From NCBI RefSeq assembly GCF_014191715.1, contig NZ_JACHWY010000001.1, forward strand, positions 1,364,001 through 1,428,000: DNA of 64,000 nucleotides. Reading direction: 5' to 3'. Position numbers and translations under genes: made by a program. The notes under the pieces were generated by a model. The model was not told the DNA's origin and ran no database searches. It saw only the letters and a list, made by a program, of their open reading frames with translations. Below, one piece after another: positions 1 through 8,520 of this stretch (position 1 is the stretch's first letter; every line of letters begins with the position of its first letter). This DNA is from Litorivivens lipolytica (GTDB lineage Bacteria > Pseudomonadota > Gammaproteobacteria > Pseudomonadales > Spongiibacteraceae).

Positions 1-68
1 AGGCAACAGAAGAAATAGCATTCTGCTCGACCGAAGAGTTGCCACAGTGCCAGAGAGGCGCACATTAT

Positions 69-500
69 ATGCAATATATATCGCCCCCCAGCTACACCAA
101 ACCAGTTTCGCTTGAGATGGAATCTCATTGGGCTGAAACAATTTTGACCATGCACGAAAATGCGCGGGTAAACCTTAATTATCCTAATGAGCGGCCAACC
201 TACGACTTCAGCCTTCGAAGTGCAAACGCGGTGGCATTGGCCGACGTCGAAAAGAACCACATTTCAATCAATCGCATCCTAGCCGAGCTGAATCACACTG
301 AAGAATTTGTCAGTGCCTCGGTAGCCAATGAAATCGCACACCTGATTAATCAGGAGCGCTACGGCGACCTGGAAAGCTTCATCTCGTGGGGCAAAATTGT
401 AAGATCACTCGGTGAAACGCCCAATAAGACCCGTTACAAAGCGGCAGGTCACAACAATCACGGGCATGGTGTCATGCCTTTTGTCTCAATCAAGCAATAA
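69..500 (+). CDS. SprT-like protein with a degenerate zinc-protease site
   Basis: A 143-residue protein that resembles the SprT-like fold. An RSANAVALAD stretch followed by ISINRIL (about residues 50-71) matches the family's 'RxAGxA...IxLNxxL' strand region. A helix carrying NEIAH (87-91) lies where SprT proteins have the zinc-binding HExxH, and SWGKIVRSLG follows where they have HGxxWxxxMxxLG. The first zinc His is Asn (AAT) and the downstream His is not evident, so protease activity is unlikely. The tail is His/Asn-rich. I chose ATG at 69 because an AGAGAGGCG purine stretch precedes it; an in-frame TTG lies at 39. The family call rests on motif order only. It might instead be an unrelated small protein. 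Confidence 0.5.
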   Translation: MQYISPPSYTKPVSLEMESHWAETILTMHENARVNLNYPNERPTYDFSLRSANAVALADVEKNHISINRILAELNHTEEFVSASVANEIAHLINQERYGDLESFISWGKIVRSLGETPNKTRYKAAGHNNHGHGVMPFVSIKQ

Positions 501-510
501 ATCTACCTTC

Positions 511-540
511 AGACTGCCGGCTTTCTGACGCAGGCAGTCT
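511..540 (+). terminator. Weak hairpin after the SprT-like gene
   Basis: AGACTGCC (511-518) pairs perfectly with GGCAGTCT (533-540) across a 14-nt loop, 10 nt past the stop codon. No T-tract follows, so intrinsic termination is uncertain. Confidence 0.3.
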
Positions 541-661
541 CACAACTTGTAAAACTTTCATCGAGGGGCGGCCAATTTTTTGTAGCCCCGCTGCTGACAG
601 ATTAATCCTGCCGCAAAGTTCAGGTAGACTACTCAGACATCCAATTCAGACTAGGTAAACC

Positions 662-1687
662 ATGCGCATTCTTGTCACAGGTGCCACCGGCTTTGTCGGT
701 TCACACGCGGCATTGGCACTGCGTGAAGCAGGCCATGACGTGCGCTTGCTACTACGCAACCCAAGTAAACTGGAACAAATTCTGGCACTGCACGACATCG
801 CATCTACCGCACCGTTTACCGATATCGTTGTCGGCGATGTGACAGATGCGGAGCTGGTCGCAAAGGCCTTGAAAGACTGTGACGGGGTCATCCATACCGC
901 CGCGTTCGTCTCGACAAAGAAAAAGGATGCCGACAAGGTCATCAGCACCAACGTTGGCGGTACTCGCAACGTCATTGGTCAGGGCTGCGAGCTCGGACTG
1001 AAACATCTGATTCACATTTCTAGCGTGGCGGCTATTTACGCTCCGGATCATCCCATACTCACCGGAGAAGAACCCCCGGCCGGTTCAGAGTCAGCCTACG
1101 GCCATTCAAAAGCCGAATGCGAACGGTACGTGCGCGGCTTACAGGACGCAGGGTACCCGGTCTCCATCCTGTATCCGGCCAGTATTATCGGCCCCCACGA
1201 CCCCGGGCTGTCTGAACCCATGAACGCGCTACGGATTTTTTGCTCCCGCATGGGTGTCGTTACCAGCAGCGGCAATCAGTTTGTGGATGTACGGGACATC
1301 GCCACAGCATGTGTCGCCATTATTGAGAAGATCAAACAACCGGAACGGATTCCCTTGGGCGGCCACTACTATCCGTGGAAGGAGCTGATCAATACGCTCT
1401 ACGATCTGACCGGCAGACGGGTGCCCTACGCTCCTATTCCCGGCCCCCTGCTGCGCGCGATGGGAGTTGCTGGCGACGGCGTTGTCGCTTTGACGGGCGC
1501 CGATATTCCGATCACCTCTGAAGGGATGCAGTACGCGACGCGGTGGGTGCGAACCGATGACAGCAAGTACGAGCAACTGCTCGGCCTGACTTTTCGCGAC
1601 CACCGGGAGACCCTCGCAGACAGTCTACGCTCGCTGCAACGCGCTGGGCATATAAAGCAAAAACACCTCGGAAAACTGGCGCTGTAA
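662..1687 (+). CDS. NAD(P)-dependent epimerase/dehydratase (extended SDR)
   Basis: A 341-residue extended short-chain dehydrogenase/reductase. The N-terminal nucleotide-binding motif TGATGFVG is at residues 6-13 and the catalytic YxxxK is Y146-GHS-K150, preceded by an ISSVAAIY strand that supplies the catalytic Ser. The overall pattern resembles dihydroflavonol-4-reductase or 3-beta-hydroxysteroid dehydrogenase-like SDRs, which act on sugar, flavonoid or sterol carbinols; the substrate cannot be read from sequence. It is cytosolic with no signal peptide. It stands alone between the SprT-like gene and an MBL hydrolase on the same strand. The ATG start directly opens the Rossmann beta-strand, as usual for the family. 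Confidence 0.85.
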   Translation: MRILVTGATGFVGSHAALALREAGHDVRLLLRNPSKLEQILALHDIASTAPFTDIVVGDVTDAELVAKALKDCDGVIHTAAFVSTKKKDADKVISTNVGGTRNVIGQGCELGLKHLIHISSVAAIYAPDHPILTGEEPPAGSESAYGHSKAECERYVRGLQDAGYPVSILYPASIIGPHDPGLSEPMNALRIFCSRMGVVTSSGNQFVDVRDIATACVAIIEKIKQPERIPLGGHYYPWKELINTLYDLTGRRVPYAPIPGPLLRAMGVAGDGVVALTGADIPITSEGMQYATRWVRTDDSKYEQLLGLTFRDHRETLADSLRSLQRAGHIKQKHLGKLAL

Positions 1688-1798
1688 CCCTAGCTCATCA
1701 TTTACTTTACGCACATCACCTGACCGCCTTTGCCTCCCGGCCCTTCGGCAGCCTGTGCTAAAGTTTCGCGAACGTTGAATGTAGAAACCAAGTCGGCT

Positions 1799-2611
1799 AT
1801 GCCCTTAATTCATAAAATTAATCATCCGCAAGTTGAAGGTATTCGGGTCGGACGCACCGGGCCAGCTGGCAACTACCGCATCAACACCACCTGTATTGTT
1901 TATCGACTGGGTGACACCATCATCGATACAGGCCCAACCAAGGAATGGAAAACGGTCAAACGTTTTCTTGATGAACGGGGTGTCCGGCGGGCACTGCTAA
2001 CCCACTATCACGAAGACCACAGCGGCAATTGTGGTCATGTACAGGATTGCTTTAATGCCCTTGTGCACAGCCACACCAGCAACCACGACAAACTGGCAAG
2101 CGGCTACGACCTGAACCTGTTCAGCAAACTGATCTTTGGTGATATCACGTTTTCTGAGGCCAGCACCTTCCCGGAAACCATAGAAACCAACACTGGCCAG
2201 CAACTCAAGGCTCTGCATATGCCCGGCCATTCCGACGACATGACCACCCTCTTTGAGCCCAACGAAGGCTGGCTGTTTTCCGGTGACCTGTATGTCTCGA
2301 GCAAGGTTCGCTATGCCTTTAGAGAGGAAAGTGTCAGCGAGCAGATTGCCAGTCTGAAAGCTGCCGTCGCGCTGGACTTCGACACCCTCTTCTGCGCCCA
2401 TCAGGGCATGATCAAGGAAGGCAAACAGGCCCTGCAGAAAAAACTGGATCACCTGAGTGGCCTGCAGCAAGAGGTCAATCACCTTCACCAGTTGGGTTGG
2501 TCTGAAAAAGCCATTACCCGGAAGCTGCTGGGGCGAGAAGATATCGTATCGTGGTTTTCAGGCTTCGCCATGAGTAAAGGCAATCTGGTGCGAGCCTGCC
2601 TGCACAACTAG
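1799..2611 (+). CDS. MBL-fold metal-dependent hydrolase
   Basis: A 270-residue metallo-beta-lactamase-fold hydrolase. The HxHxDH dinuclear metal motif is HYHEDH (residues 69-74). MPGHSDDMT provides the third metal His, LFSGDLYV the bridging Asp, and FCAHQGM the last His. The C-terminal ~60 residues form a helical extension like that of LACTB2/glyoxalase II-like enzymes, which hydrolyse thioesters or phosphoesters; the substrate is unknown. An in-frame start at 1730 would add 23 residues of low-complexity leader not typical of the family, so ATG 1799 is preferred. It converges with the next gene, with only 4 nt between the stop codons. Confidence 0.85.
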   Translation: MPLIHKINHPQVEGIRVGRTGPAGNYRINTTCIVYRLGDTIIDTGPTKEWKTVKRFLDERGVRRALLTHYHEDHSGNCGHVQDCFNALVHSHTSNHDKLASGYDLNLFSKLIFGDITFSEASTFPETIETNTGQQLKALHMPGHSDDMTTLFEPNEGWLFSGDLYVSSKVRYAFREESVSEQIASLKAAVALDFDTLFCAHQGMIKEGKQALQKKLDHLSGLQQEVNHLHQLGWSEKAITRKLLGREDIVSWFSGFAMSKGNLVRACLHN

Positions 2612-2615
2612 ACCT

Positions 2616-2906
2616 TTAGAGTTCGCTGGCGCTAAACATCGAAAGCGAAGGTGACTCGCTCGCGATTGCACTGATGGCCTCAACAAAGGCAATGGATTCG
2701 GGAACCGCGAAATGCTGTTTTAACGCGGCTTCACTGGCCCATTTCTCTACAAATAGCAGACGACCAGCAACATCCGGATCCAGATAGACGCCGTGCTCGA
2801 GACAACCCGGTTCCGCGCGTGAGCGGGCAACATGCTCGCGACTGAGGCGCAAGGCCTCTTCAAGCTTTGCTTCAGGAACAACGGCACAGCCGTGAACGAT
2901 GATCAT
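2616..2906 (-). CDS. Antibiotic biosynthesis monooxygenase (ABM) domain protein
   Basis: A 96-residue single-domain protein of the ABM/putative quinol monooxygenase type. It opens with a beta-strand (MIIVHGCAVV), then a helix with REHVARSRAEPGCLEHGVYLDP and a LLFVEKWASEAALKQHF strand-helix, the usual ferredoxin-like dimeric barrel order. Family members oxidise quinols or degrade small aromatics without a cofactor; the substrate here is unknown. The start at 2906 is supported by AGAGGGA 6 nt upstream. The open frame continues 55 codons further into the preceding gene, but that part is an out-of-frame shadow. It follows the WS/DGAT gene by 37 nt on the same strand. Confidence 0.75.
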   Translation of the reverse strand: MIIVHGCAVVPEAKLEEALRLSREHVARSRAEPGCLEHGVYLDPDVAGRLLFVEKWASEAALKQHFAVPESIAFVEAISAIASESPSLSMFSASEL

Positions 2907-2943
2907 ACGGTTCCCTCTAATAGCCATGCGACAACTAAAACCC

Positions 2944-4437
2944 TTACGTTTTAGCGCCAGTTTTCGCCTTTTTTGAAGCCGCTTTAACGCGCTTGGTTGC
3001 CTTTGGCTTCCCGGCAGGGCTGGTGTTACCTGCTTCAAATCCCGCGGCCATCTCCAATTCACACAGCGCATCTTCCATATAGTCGATGATGCGCTGCACC
3101 TGTGGCAGGGAACGTCGGCAGGCGATTATGCCGAAATCCACATTCTCGCCATAGGTGACCAAGGTAATATTCATCGCCATGCCATCAGTGACAATCGACA
3201 AGGGATAAGAACCGTCCATCCTGGCACCGTTCCAGTACATGGTTTCCCGGATTCCCGGCACATTGGAGATCGCAACATTGTAGGGGGGCAAGCGAGGTAT
3301 CAAACCGAGCGGCATTAACAAGGCAGAAGGCGATTGCATCAACATGCTGACCAGCTCCACTTCCTTCGGCGACATACCTTGGTAAAACGCTTTGCCAGCC
3401 TGCACCGAAGCCATCACCGCGCGCATTCGTTCAGCCGGATCAGCGATATGCGTTGATAAATCGGCACTGATAGCGGCCACCGCATTACCGGAATCGACAT
3501 CGCCTTTTTGGCGCAGGGAAACCGGCACCATGGCTTTCAGGCCTTTATCGGGAAGCTCCGCGTGGTTGCTCAAATAGGTTCTCAGCGCGCCCGCGCACAT
3601 TCCCAACACCGCGTCATTAAAGGTTCCACCAAAGGCCTTACCCAAGGCGTGAATACGGGCAAAGGGCCACGACTGAGCCACAAACCGGCGGGCACCGTCC
3701 ACACGGCTGTTCAGCACACTGCCGGGCACACGCAAATGGGGGAGCACCAGATCACCACCGCGGCCTGTCCAGGCCTGAGTAAAACCTCTCAAGGCGCGAA
3801 GCAAGTTCGTACTACTGTCGAATGTCGACTTGAGACGATCGGCGACATTGCGTAATTCTTCTTCGGTCGGCAGGCCGGGCTGCCCAATCTGCAGTGCATC
3901 TTTGTAACGGCGCCAGGATTCCAGCGACAGCGGCGAATCTTCCAGCTCGTAATTCGGATCGGGCGATAACATGCTGCGGGATATATGCACCGAACGGGCA
4001 CCGTCTACTGCCGCATGGTGGGTTTTTGTATACACCGCAAACTGCCGGTTCTGCAGGCCTTCAATCAGATGCATTTCCCACAAGGGACGGCTGCGCTCCA
4101 GCAAGGTACCATGCAACCGCGACACTAGCGTAAACAGCTCGCGATAGCGACCGGGCTTGGGCAGCGCAGAGTGGCGAACGTGGTATTCCATGTCCAGCGC
4201 GGGGTCTGGTTCCCACTGCGCATTCCCCATCAATCCAGCTCGGCCAAGCCGCAGGCGATCACCGAAGGGCGGGAGAAGGGTATCGGTATCGCGGATGGTA
4301 TGAGCCAGATCGTGCAGGAAGGCCTGCTCATCCACGCCATCAGGCAGGGTAAAAAGGCTTACGCCCCCAACATGCATGGGCATCTCTCGGCTCTCTGCCA
4401 GAAGAAAGCCTTTATCGACCATACTGAGTTTTTTCAT
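2944..4437 (-). CDS. WS/DGAT wax ester synthase / diacylglycerol O-acyltransferase
   Basis: A 497-residue bifunctional wax ester synthase/acyl-CoA:diacylglycerol acyltransferase. It makes storage wax esters or triacylglycerol from acyl-CoA and long-chain alcohol or diacylglycerol at the membrane face. The catalytic HHxxxDG is H140-H-A-A-V-D145-G, preceded by the conserved PLW (118-120). NDAVLGMCAGALR and the C-terminal NVAISNVPG motif are also present. Length matches the family (about 450-500). The last ~25 residues are Lys/Ala/Thr-rich, a basic tail beyond the enzyme core that may aid membrane or lipid-droplet binding (inference). It is followed by the ABM gene and separated from the csp gene upstream by a terminator. 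Confidence 0.93.
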   Translation of the reverse strand: MKKLSMVDKGFLLAESREMPMHVGGVSLFTLPDGVDEQAFLHDLAHTIRDTDTLLPPFGDRLRLGRAGLMGNAQWEPDPALDMEYHVRHSALPKPGRYRELFTLVSRLHGTLLERSRPLWEMHLIEGLQNRQFAVYTKTHHAAVDGARSVHISRSMLSPDPNYELEDSPLSLESWRRYKDALQIGQPGLPTEEELRNVADRLKSTFDSSTNLLRALRGFTQAWTGRGGDLVLPHLRVPGSVLNSRVDGARRFVAQSWPFARIHALGKAFGGTFNDAVLGMCAGALRTYLSNHAELPDKGLKAMVPVSLRQKGDVDSGNAVAAISADLSTHIADPAERMRAVMASVQAGKAFYQGMSPKEVELVSMLMQSPSALLMPLGLIPRLPPYNVAISNVPGIRETMYWNGARMDGSYPLSIVTDGMAMNITLVTYGENVDFGIIACRRSLPQVQRIIDYMEDALCELEMAAGFEAGNTSPAGKPKATKRVKAASKKAKTGAKT

Positions 4438-4584
4438 TCTAACCTCTGCCTGATGTTATGCGCGGAAAGACGGCACTCTTATTAAACAAGCACTGACAGC
4501 ATTGTAGGCAAAAACGATGAGCTACGGGAAATAGTTGCGGGCAAGCGCTGTATCGCGCCACTCGGCATGGGTATAAGACGGATA

Positions 4585-4613
4585 CAAAAAAGGCAGGCTA
4601 TAAAAGCCTGCCT
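4585..4613 (-). terminator. Rho-independent terminator of the cold shock gene
   Basis: On the minus strand AGGCAGGCT (complement of 4605-4613) pairs perfectly with AGCCTGCCT (complement of 4591-4599) around a 5-nt loop. It is followed by six T (complement of 4585-4590). It lies 22 nt past the csp stop. Confidence 0.9.
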
Positions 4614-4635
4614 TTGTCACAAACCGCGTACGCTA

Positions 4636-4842
4636 TTAGATAGCGACGATGTTTTCGGCTTGGGGGCCTTTCGGACCTTGAGTAACGCTGAATTCAACAG
4701 CCTGGCCTTCTACCAGAGTTTTAAAGCCAGAGCTTTGAATCGCACTGAAGTGGGCGAAGACATCGGGACCACCTTGCTGCTCCAGAAAGCCAAAGCCTTT
4801 AGTTTCGTTAAACCATTTTACGGTGCCAGTTACTTTAGACAT
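4636..4842 (-). CDS. Cold shock domain protein (CspA family)
   Basis: A 68-residue single cold-shock domain. RNP1 is KGFGFL and RNP2 is VFAHFSAI, with the N-terminal [11 protein letters not shown] signature. Such proteins bind single-stranded RNA/DNA and act as RNA chaperones in the cytosol. Length is exactly that of CspA-type proteins. The gene is monocistronic with a consensus promoter, a ~147-nt leader and a strong terminator. That architecture is typical of csp genes whose long 5' UTR responds to temperature. Whether this copy is cold-induced or constitutive cannot be told from the sequence. Confidence 0.97.
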   Translation of the reverse strand: MSKVTGTVKWFNETKGFGFLEQQGGPDVFAHFSAIQSSGFKTLVEGQAVEFSVTQGPKGPQAENIVAI

Positions 4843-4995
4843 AACAGAATATCCTGTAGATCAAATAGAAATGTGCCTTCATCAGGCGTGAATAGCGGAA
4901 AATCAGGCTGAGATTTAAAAACTACAGGACGAAGAACTGCGAAGATGCGACGTAACGGAGTGTATAAATAATAGTCTTTCTTTCAAGCTGCGCTT

Positions 4996-5024
4996 ACCAT
5001 AACGGCAAGCTTACGCCGTGTCAA
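4996..5024 (-). promoter_or_regulatory. Sigma-70 promoter and long leader of the csp gene
   Basis: On the minus strand TTGACA (complement of 5019-5024) and TATGGT (complement of 4996-5001) are separated by exactly 17 nt. The start of transcription would be near 4989. This leaves about 147 nt of untranslated leader before the ATG at 4842, a length typical of regulated csp leaders. Confidence 0.8.
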
Positions 5025-5049
5025 ACCTTTTATGCAGGAATCCTGCAGA

Positions 5050-5769
5050 TTATACCGAGCAAACATACACGCTGTTCGTAGACTCACAGTTCTGTAACGG
5101 ATTGTAAAAACGGACAATATGCGCATCTACTTGCGGGAAGACTTGCTTCAACAAATCTTCAAATTTGGGCTCGGGTAAATTCTGAGACCACATAGCAAAG
5201 ACCCCGCCCGGCTTGATCTGGCTTGCCATCAGCGCCAGGTTTTCCGAAGTATAAAAACCGGCGTTTGAGGCATTCAGGTACTCTGTGGGCGAGTGGTCGA
5301 TATCGAGCAGTATCGCGTCGAACTTTCGCCCGGCCTGATCCGGATCAAAACCGCGCTGCGGATCAACGGCTAAATCGAAAAAACTGTCCTTCACATAGCG
5401 ACAGCGTGAATCCTGATTCAAGACCTTGCCCAGCGGTACTTTTTCGTCGCGATGCCATTCAATAACCGTTTCGATGGCATCGACCACCAGCAATTCATTC
5501 ACCCGCTCGTTTTTCAGTGCCGCCACTGCGGTATAACCGAGCCCAAGCCCTCCGACAATGACCGAAAGCCCATCTCCACTGACGGCGTCCAGCCCCAAGT
5601 CTGCCAACGCCTCTTCCGCGTCTACAAACATACTGGACATCAGAAACTCTTCACCGAGTTTCACCTCGTAAATATCACGATCACCAAACGCTGGAATTCT
5701 TCGACGGCGCAAGGAAATTTCACCCAGCGGAGAGGTCTGACTATCAATTTCTTCAAACAGTAATGACAC
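5050..5769 (-). CDS. Spermidine synthase-like methyltransferase-fold protein
   Basis: A 239-residue Rossmann-fold protein related to spermidine/spermine synthases. GLGLGYTAVAAL is the cofactor loop, VDAIETVIEWH the acidic strand end, and DAILLDIDHSP the catalytic-loop region (canonical speE has a D-x-x-D-P pattern here). It lacks the N-terminal beta-domain length of true SpeE, and a full SpeE is encoded at 31095. It is therefore likely a paralogue of unknown substrate. I place the start at GTG 5769, preceded by GGGAG and lying 17 nt after the upstream stop. The in-frame ATG at 5826 would overlap the upstream gene by 40 nt. It is co-transcribed with the HxlR-type gene. Confidence 0.7.
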   Translation of the reverse strand: MSLLFEEIDSQTSPLGEISLRRRRIPAFGDRDIYEVKLGEEFLMSSMFVDAEEALADLGLDAVSGDGLSVIVGGLGLGYTAVAALKNERVNELLVVDAIETVIEWHRDEKVPLGKVLNQDSRCRYVKDSFFDLAVDPQRGFDPDQAGRKFDAILLDIDHSPTEYLNASNAGFYTSENLALMASQIKPGGVFAMWSQNLPEPKFEDLLKQVFPQVDAHIVRFYNPLQNCESTNSVYVCSV

Positions 5770-5786
5770 GGGAAAAAGCTCCCAAA

Positions 5787-6725
5787 CTAATAATAGAAAT
5801 CGCCGAAGCCAAGTGAGCTCCCGCACTGGTCACACAGCATAGTGCTAACAAGCGGGTTCTGACAGGCACGATGGCTCAAGACCAGGGCCGGAGCCTCGCA
5901 AAACCAGCGATCCCCCCAACGCATCAAGGTGACGATCACCGGAAACAGAGAAAGCCCCTCTTCCGTCAGCCGGTACTCGGCACGCCCTGCCCCATTGCGG
6001 GTAAAAATGCCGAGCTCAGTTAAACGCGAAAGCCGGTCACTGAGGATATTACTGGCAATACCCAATGCCTGCTGGAAGCCGCCAAAGCTACGCACACGAT
6101 AGAAGGCCGCCGCAATGGTCAACGCTGTCCAGCGGTCACCCAGAATCTCCAGCGTTCTATCCATAATGGGGTGCTCCACGTTCAACGCGGAGGCCGCAAT
6201 GCGCGAACGCCGTGAAGGCATGTCACTCGCGAGTGAACTATCTGGCTCACCCGGACCGTAGTGCCAGTCGCAAGCTCTTGCGTCGAAAGCCTGAAGACAA
6301 CTCGCGCAACTCGGGACAGGACTGAATTCCTTTCCGCAACCCGCATGCTTCAAATGATGCGTTACACAGCCTTCGGTAAAGTGCCAGCGCTTATCCCAGT
6401 ATATGATCGCCAACGCTACATCGTAGAGATCTTTCCCCATCTCCGTTAGATGAAACTCATTCGCTCCGCCGACATCCCGGCGCTCTATAACGCCCTGGCC
6501 GATAAGCCGCTTCAGCCGATTGCTGACCAGACTTTTTGAAAGCCCCGTACATTTCACCAGTTCGGTAAAACGAAAGCGCCCGAGAAAAACCCAATAGGTC
6601 AGCAGTAAAGAGCTGCGATCGCCGACAACGGCTAATGCCCGACTTATGGCGCGAGCATACAGCAGTGGGTTGGCCATGGGCTGATCTGTGGAAACGGGAA
6701 GGCCCTGAGTGTTAGATGAATTCAT
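5787..6725 (-). CDS. Tandem-domain HxlR-family transcriptional regulator
   Basis: A 312-residue regulator made of two HxlR-type winged helix-turn-helix domains. Domain 1 spans roughly residues 25-115 (VVGDRSSLLLTYWVFLGRFRF...LTEMGKDLYDVALAII). Domain 2 spans about 180-280 (HPIMDRTLEILGDRWTALTI...LTEEGLSLFPVIVTLMRWGD). HxlR proteins are normally single domains of ~110-150 residues acting as dimers, so this is a fused pseudo-dimer. Each half ends with a Cys-rich segment (CASC around 138-141 and CDQC near 301-304), perhaps metal- or redox-sensing. The target is unknown; the spermidine synthase-like gene follows in the same transcript and the PaaN operon ends nearby. Confidence 0.85.
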   Translation of the reverse strand: MNSSNTQGLPVSTDQPMANPLLYARAISRALAVVGDRSSLLLTYWVFLGRFRFTELVKCTGLSKSLVSNRLKRLIGQGVIERRDVGGANEFHLTEMGKDLYDVALAIIYWDKRWHFTEGCVTHHLKHAGCGKEFSPVPSCASCLQAFDARACDWHYGPGEPDSSLASDMPSRRSRIAASALNVEHPIMDRTLEILGDRWTALTIAAAFYRVRSFGGFQQALGIASNILSDRLSRLTELGIFTRNGAGRAEYRLTEEGLSLFPVIVTLMRWGDRWFCEAPALVLSHRACQNPLVSTMLCDQCGSSLGFGDFYY

Positions 6726-6779
6726 AGACGCATTCTAACACTGCTCAGCCGCACAGTACTGGCCACCAGCCGCGCCCCC

Positions 6780-6846
6780 GTCATTGCGAGCAAAGCGAAG
6801 CAATCTCCCGCTCATGGCGAGTTTTCTTCGCTGCGCTCGCAATGAC
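6780..6846. repeat. REP-like inverted repeat
   Basis: GTCATTGCGAGC (6780-6791) is inverted perfectly at 6835-6846. The stem continues imperfectly into AAAGCGAAG / CTTCGCTGC. The core is the widespread intergenic 'TCATTGCGAGC...GAAGCAATCT' palindrome family of proteobacteria. It lies between the HxlR start and the PaaN stop and may act as a transcript-end hairpin. Confidence 0.75.
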
Positions 6847-6852
6847 GGCATC

Positions 6853-8520
6853 TTAGCAACCACCACTTGGCCGACGACTTTGACTAATACGAAAACGCTG
6901 CGCCACAAAGCCCAGCTCGGTCAGCGAGGCGTTTCCCGCCGGGTTCAAGCCCGTGACATGAAAATCACTGTAGGCGGCCGCAAAGTTTAAGGGCATTGGC
7001 CCCGTCAGATTGATGGTTAACTGGGCACCGGCGCGGGCATAGGCAAGCTCGGCCTGTTCGATAAAGCGCTCATTCTCCGAGTAGAGAAAGGCGGTCAAGC
7101 CTCCAGCCTCACGAACATCCCTTGTCGCCTGCTGCAAGGCATCCTCGGCGCTTTCACATTCAATAACAAAGGATACTGGGCCAAAACGCTCACCGAGATA
7201 AAGATCCCGCTGCGCGGTACAGACGCTGAGCATCAAAGGTGTGCGGGTACGGGCATTGGGGTAGTCCGGGTGAGGATAGGCGTTGCTAGGTAACAGGACT
7301 TCTGCCTGACCGGCCAGATCATCTAGCAGCGATTCTGTTTCCGGTGATTGTATCGTTGCCAGAATCATCGCCGCTTTGCGCGGATTATCCGCGATGGCAT
7401 GAACCGCATCCGCCAAGCGTTGCCGCACTTCGCTGGCGGGCACCCAGTTATCCCCTTCTTTTACCCCTTGTTTGGGGAGGTAGATATTTTGGGGGCTGGT
7501 GCACATCTGTGCCGAAAACATACACAAGGTGGTCGCCAGAGATCGAATCACCGCATCCAGATCCCTGCAGGAATCCAGTACCACGGTATTCACCCCGGCC
7601 GTTTCGGTAAAGCACAACGCCGGATGGGCATTCTGCTCAACCCAACTGCCAAAGCGGGCACTGCCCGTAAAATCCACAATCGCGGTTTTGGGATGTTTAA
7701 CCAGAATCTTGCCCAGCGGCGCATTGCGGGTATCCAGTTGCAGGGTTACCAGATTCGGATCCTGGCCGTTGGCCGCCAGCACCTCGCGAAAACACTCCAC
7801 ACTAATCGCCATCGGCAGAACAGAACCTGGATGCGGTTTGACGATCACCGGATTACCGGTAGCGAGGCTTGCCATCATCGACGGCCAGGCATTCCAGGTG
7901 GGAAAACTGGCACAGGTAAAACACACCGCAACACCACGCGGCACAAGACGATAGGTTTTATCCAAACTGATCGTGGCTTTACCAAACTGACGCTCCCAGT
8001 GCGCTGTGTCGGGTGTAAAGCGCATGGCTTCGTAAGCGTAGACCAAAGCCTCTATCGCGCGGTCGAGGGCATTGACCCCGCTACCGGTAAAACTCATATT
8101 CGGGCTTTGCCCAGCGGTATGCATCACCGCACGGGCCATCAGAAAGACTTTGGATTCCAGCGCATCGATCACGTCCATCAACAGACCAATGCGTTGCTCC
8201 GGGCAAAGCCGCGCCCAGGCAGGCAGTGCCGCTTCTGCCGCTGAAAACAGCGCATCGGGTTCACAGCGCGGGTAGTGAATACCCAGCGGCTCGCGGGTGT
8301 AGGGCGAGATTTCATCGCCGACCTGATCAATGATTCCCGGTTGCGACAGATTAAACGGCTGGTTACACAGCCCGGTAAATTCTTGATCGGCTTGCGCTGA
8401 CCGTGCTTCATGATCCGGCATCAACGTTGCGGCTTCCGGAAAAGGCGACCAGTGAAAACGCTCTTTGCAGGCTTTTCGCGCCGCAGTAAAACGCTGTTCG
8501 TGTTTTTTAAACAAGTCCAT
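6853..8520 (-). CDS. paaN: PaaN-like aldehyde dehydrogenase (phenylacetate-degradation type)
   Basis: A 555-residue NAD(P)-dependent aldehyde dehydrogenase-fold protein that resembles the stand-alone PaaN family linked to phenylacetate degradation. The nucleotide-binding stretch VPRGVAVCFTCASFPTWNAWP and GNPVIVKPHPGSVLP are typical. FTGSARFGSWVEQNA and FTETAGVNTVV carry the GxxxxG loop and general-base Glu. AQMCTSPQNIYLP contains the catalytic Cys. In this operon, after a carotenoid-cleavage oxygenase and a thiolase, it more likely oxidises an aldehyde cleavage product than open-ring phenylacetyl-CoA derivatives (inference). Its start overlaps the lipocalin-like stop by one base. Confidence 0.8.
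   Translation of the reverse strand: MDLFKKHEQRFTAARKACKERFHWSPFPEAATLMPDHEARSAQADQEFTGLCNQPFNLSQPGIIDQVGDEISPYTREPLGIHYPRCEPDALFSAAEAALPAWARLCPEQRIGLLMDVIDALESKVFLMARAVMHTAGQSPNMSFTGSGVNALDRAIEALVYAYEAMRFTPDTAHWERQFGKATISLDKTYRLVPRGVAVCFTCASFPTWNAWPSMMASLATGNPVIVKPHPGSVLPMAISVECFREVLAANGQDPNLVTLQLDTRNAPLGKILVKHPKTAIVDFTGSARFGSWVEQNAHPALCFTETAGVNTVVLDSCRDLDAVIRSLATTLCMFSAQMCTSPQNIYLPKQGVKEGDNWVPASEVRQRLADAVHAIADNPRKAAMILATIQSPETESLLDDLAGQAEVLLPSNAYPHPDYPNARTRTPLMLSVCTAQRDLYLGERFGPVSFVIECESAEDALQQATRDVREAGGLTAFLYSENERFIEQAELAYARAGAQLTINLTGPMPLNFAAAYSDFHVTGLNPAGNASLTELGFVAQRFRISQSRRPSGGC

Noticed and set aside
5033-5047. Palindrome TGCAGGAATCCTGCA as a terminator between the csp promoter and the spermidine synthase-like gene
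   Set aside because: It is a short perfect palindrome without a T-tract, so I do not claim termination; it may still be a weak hairpin.
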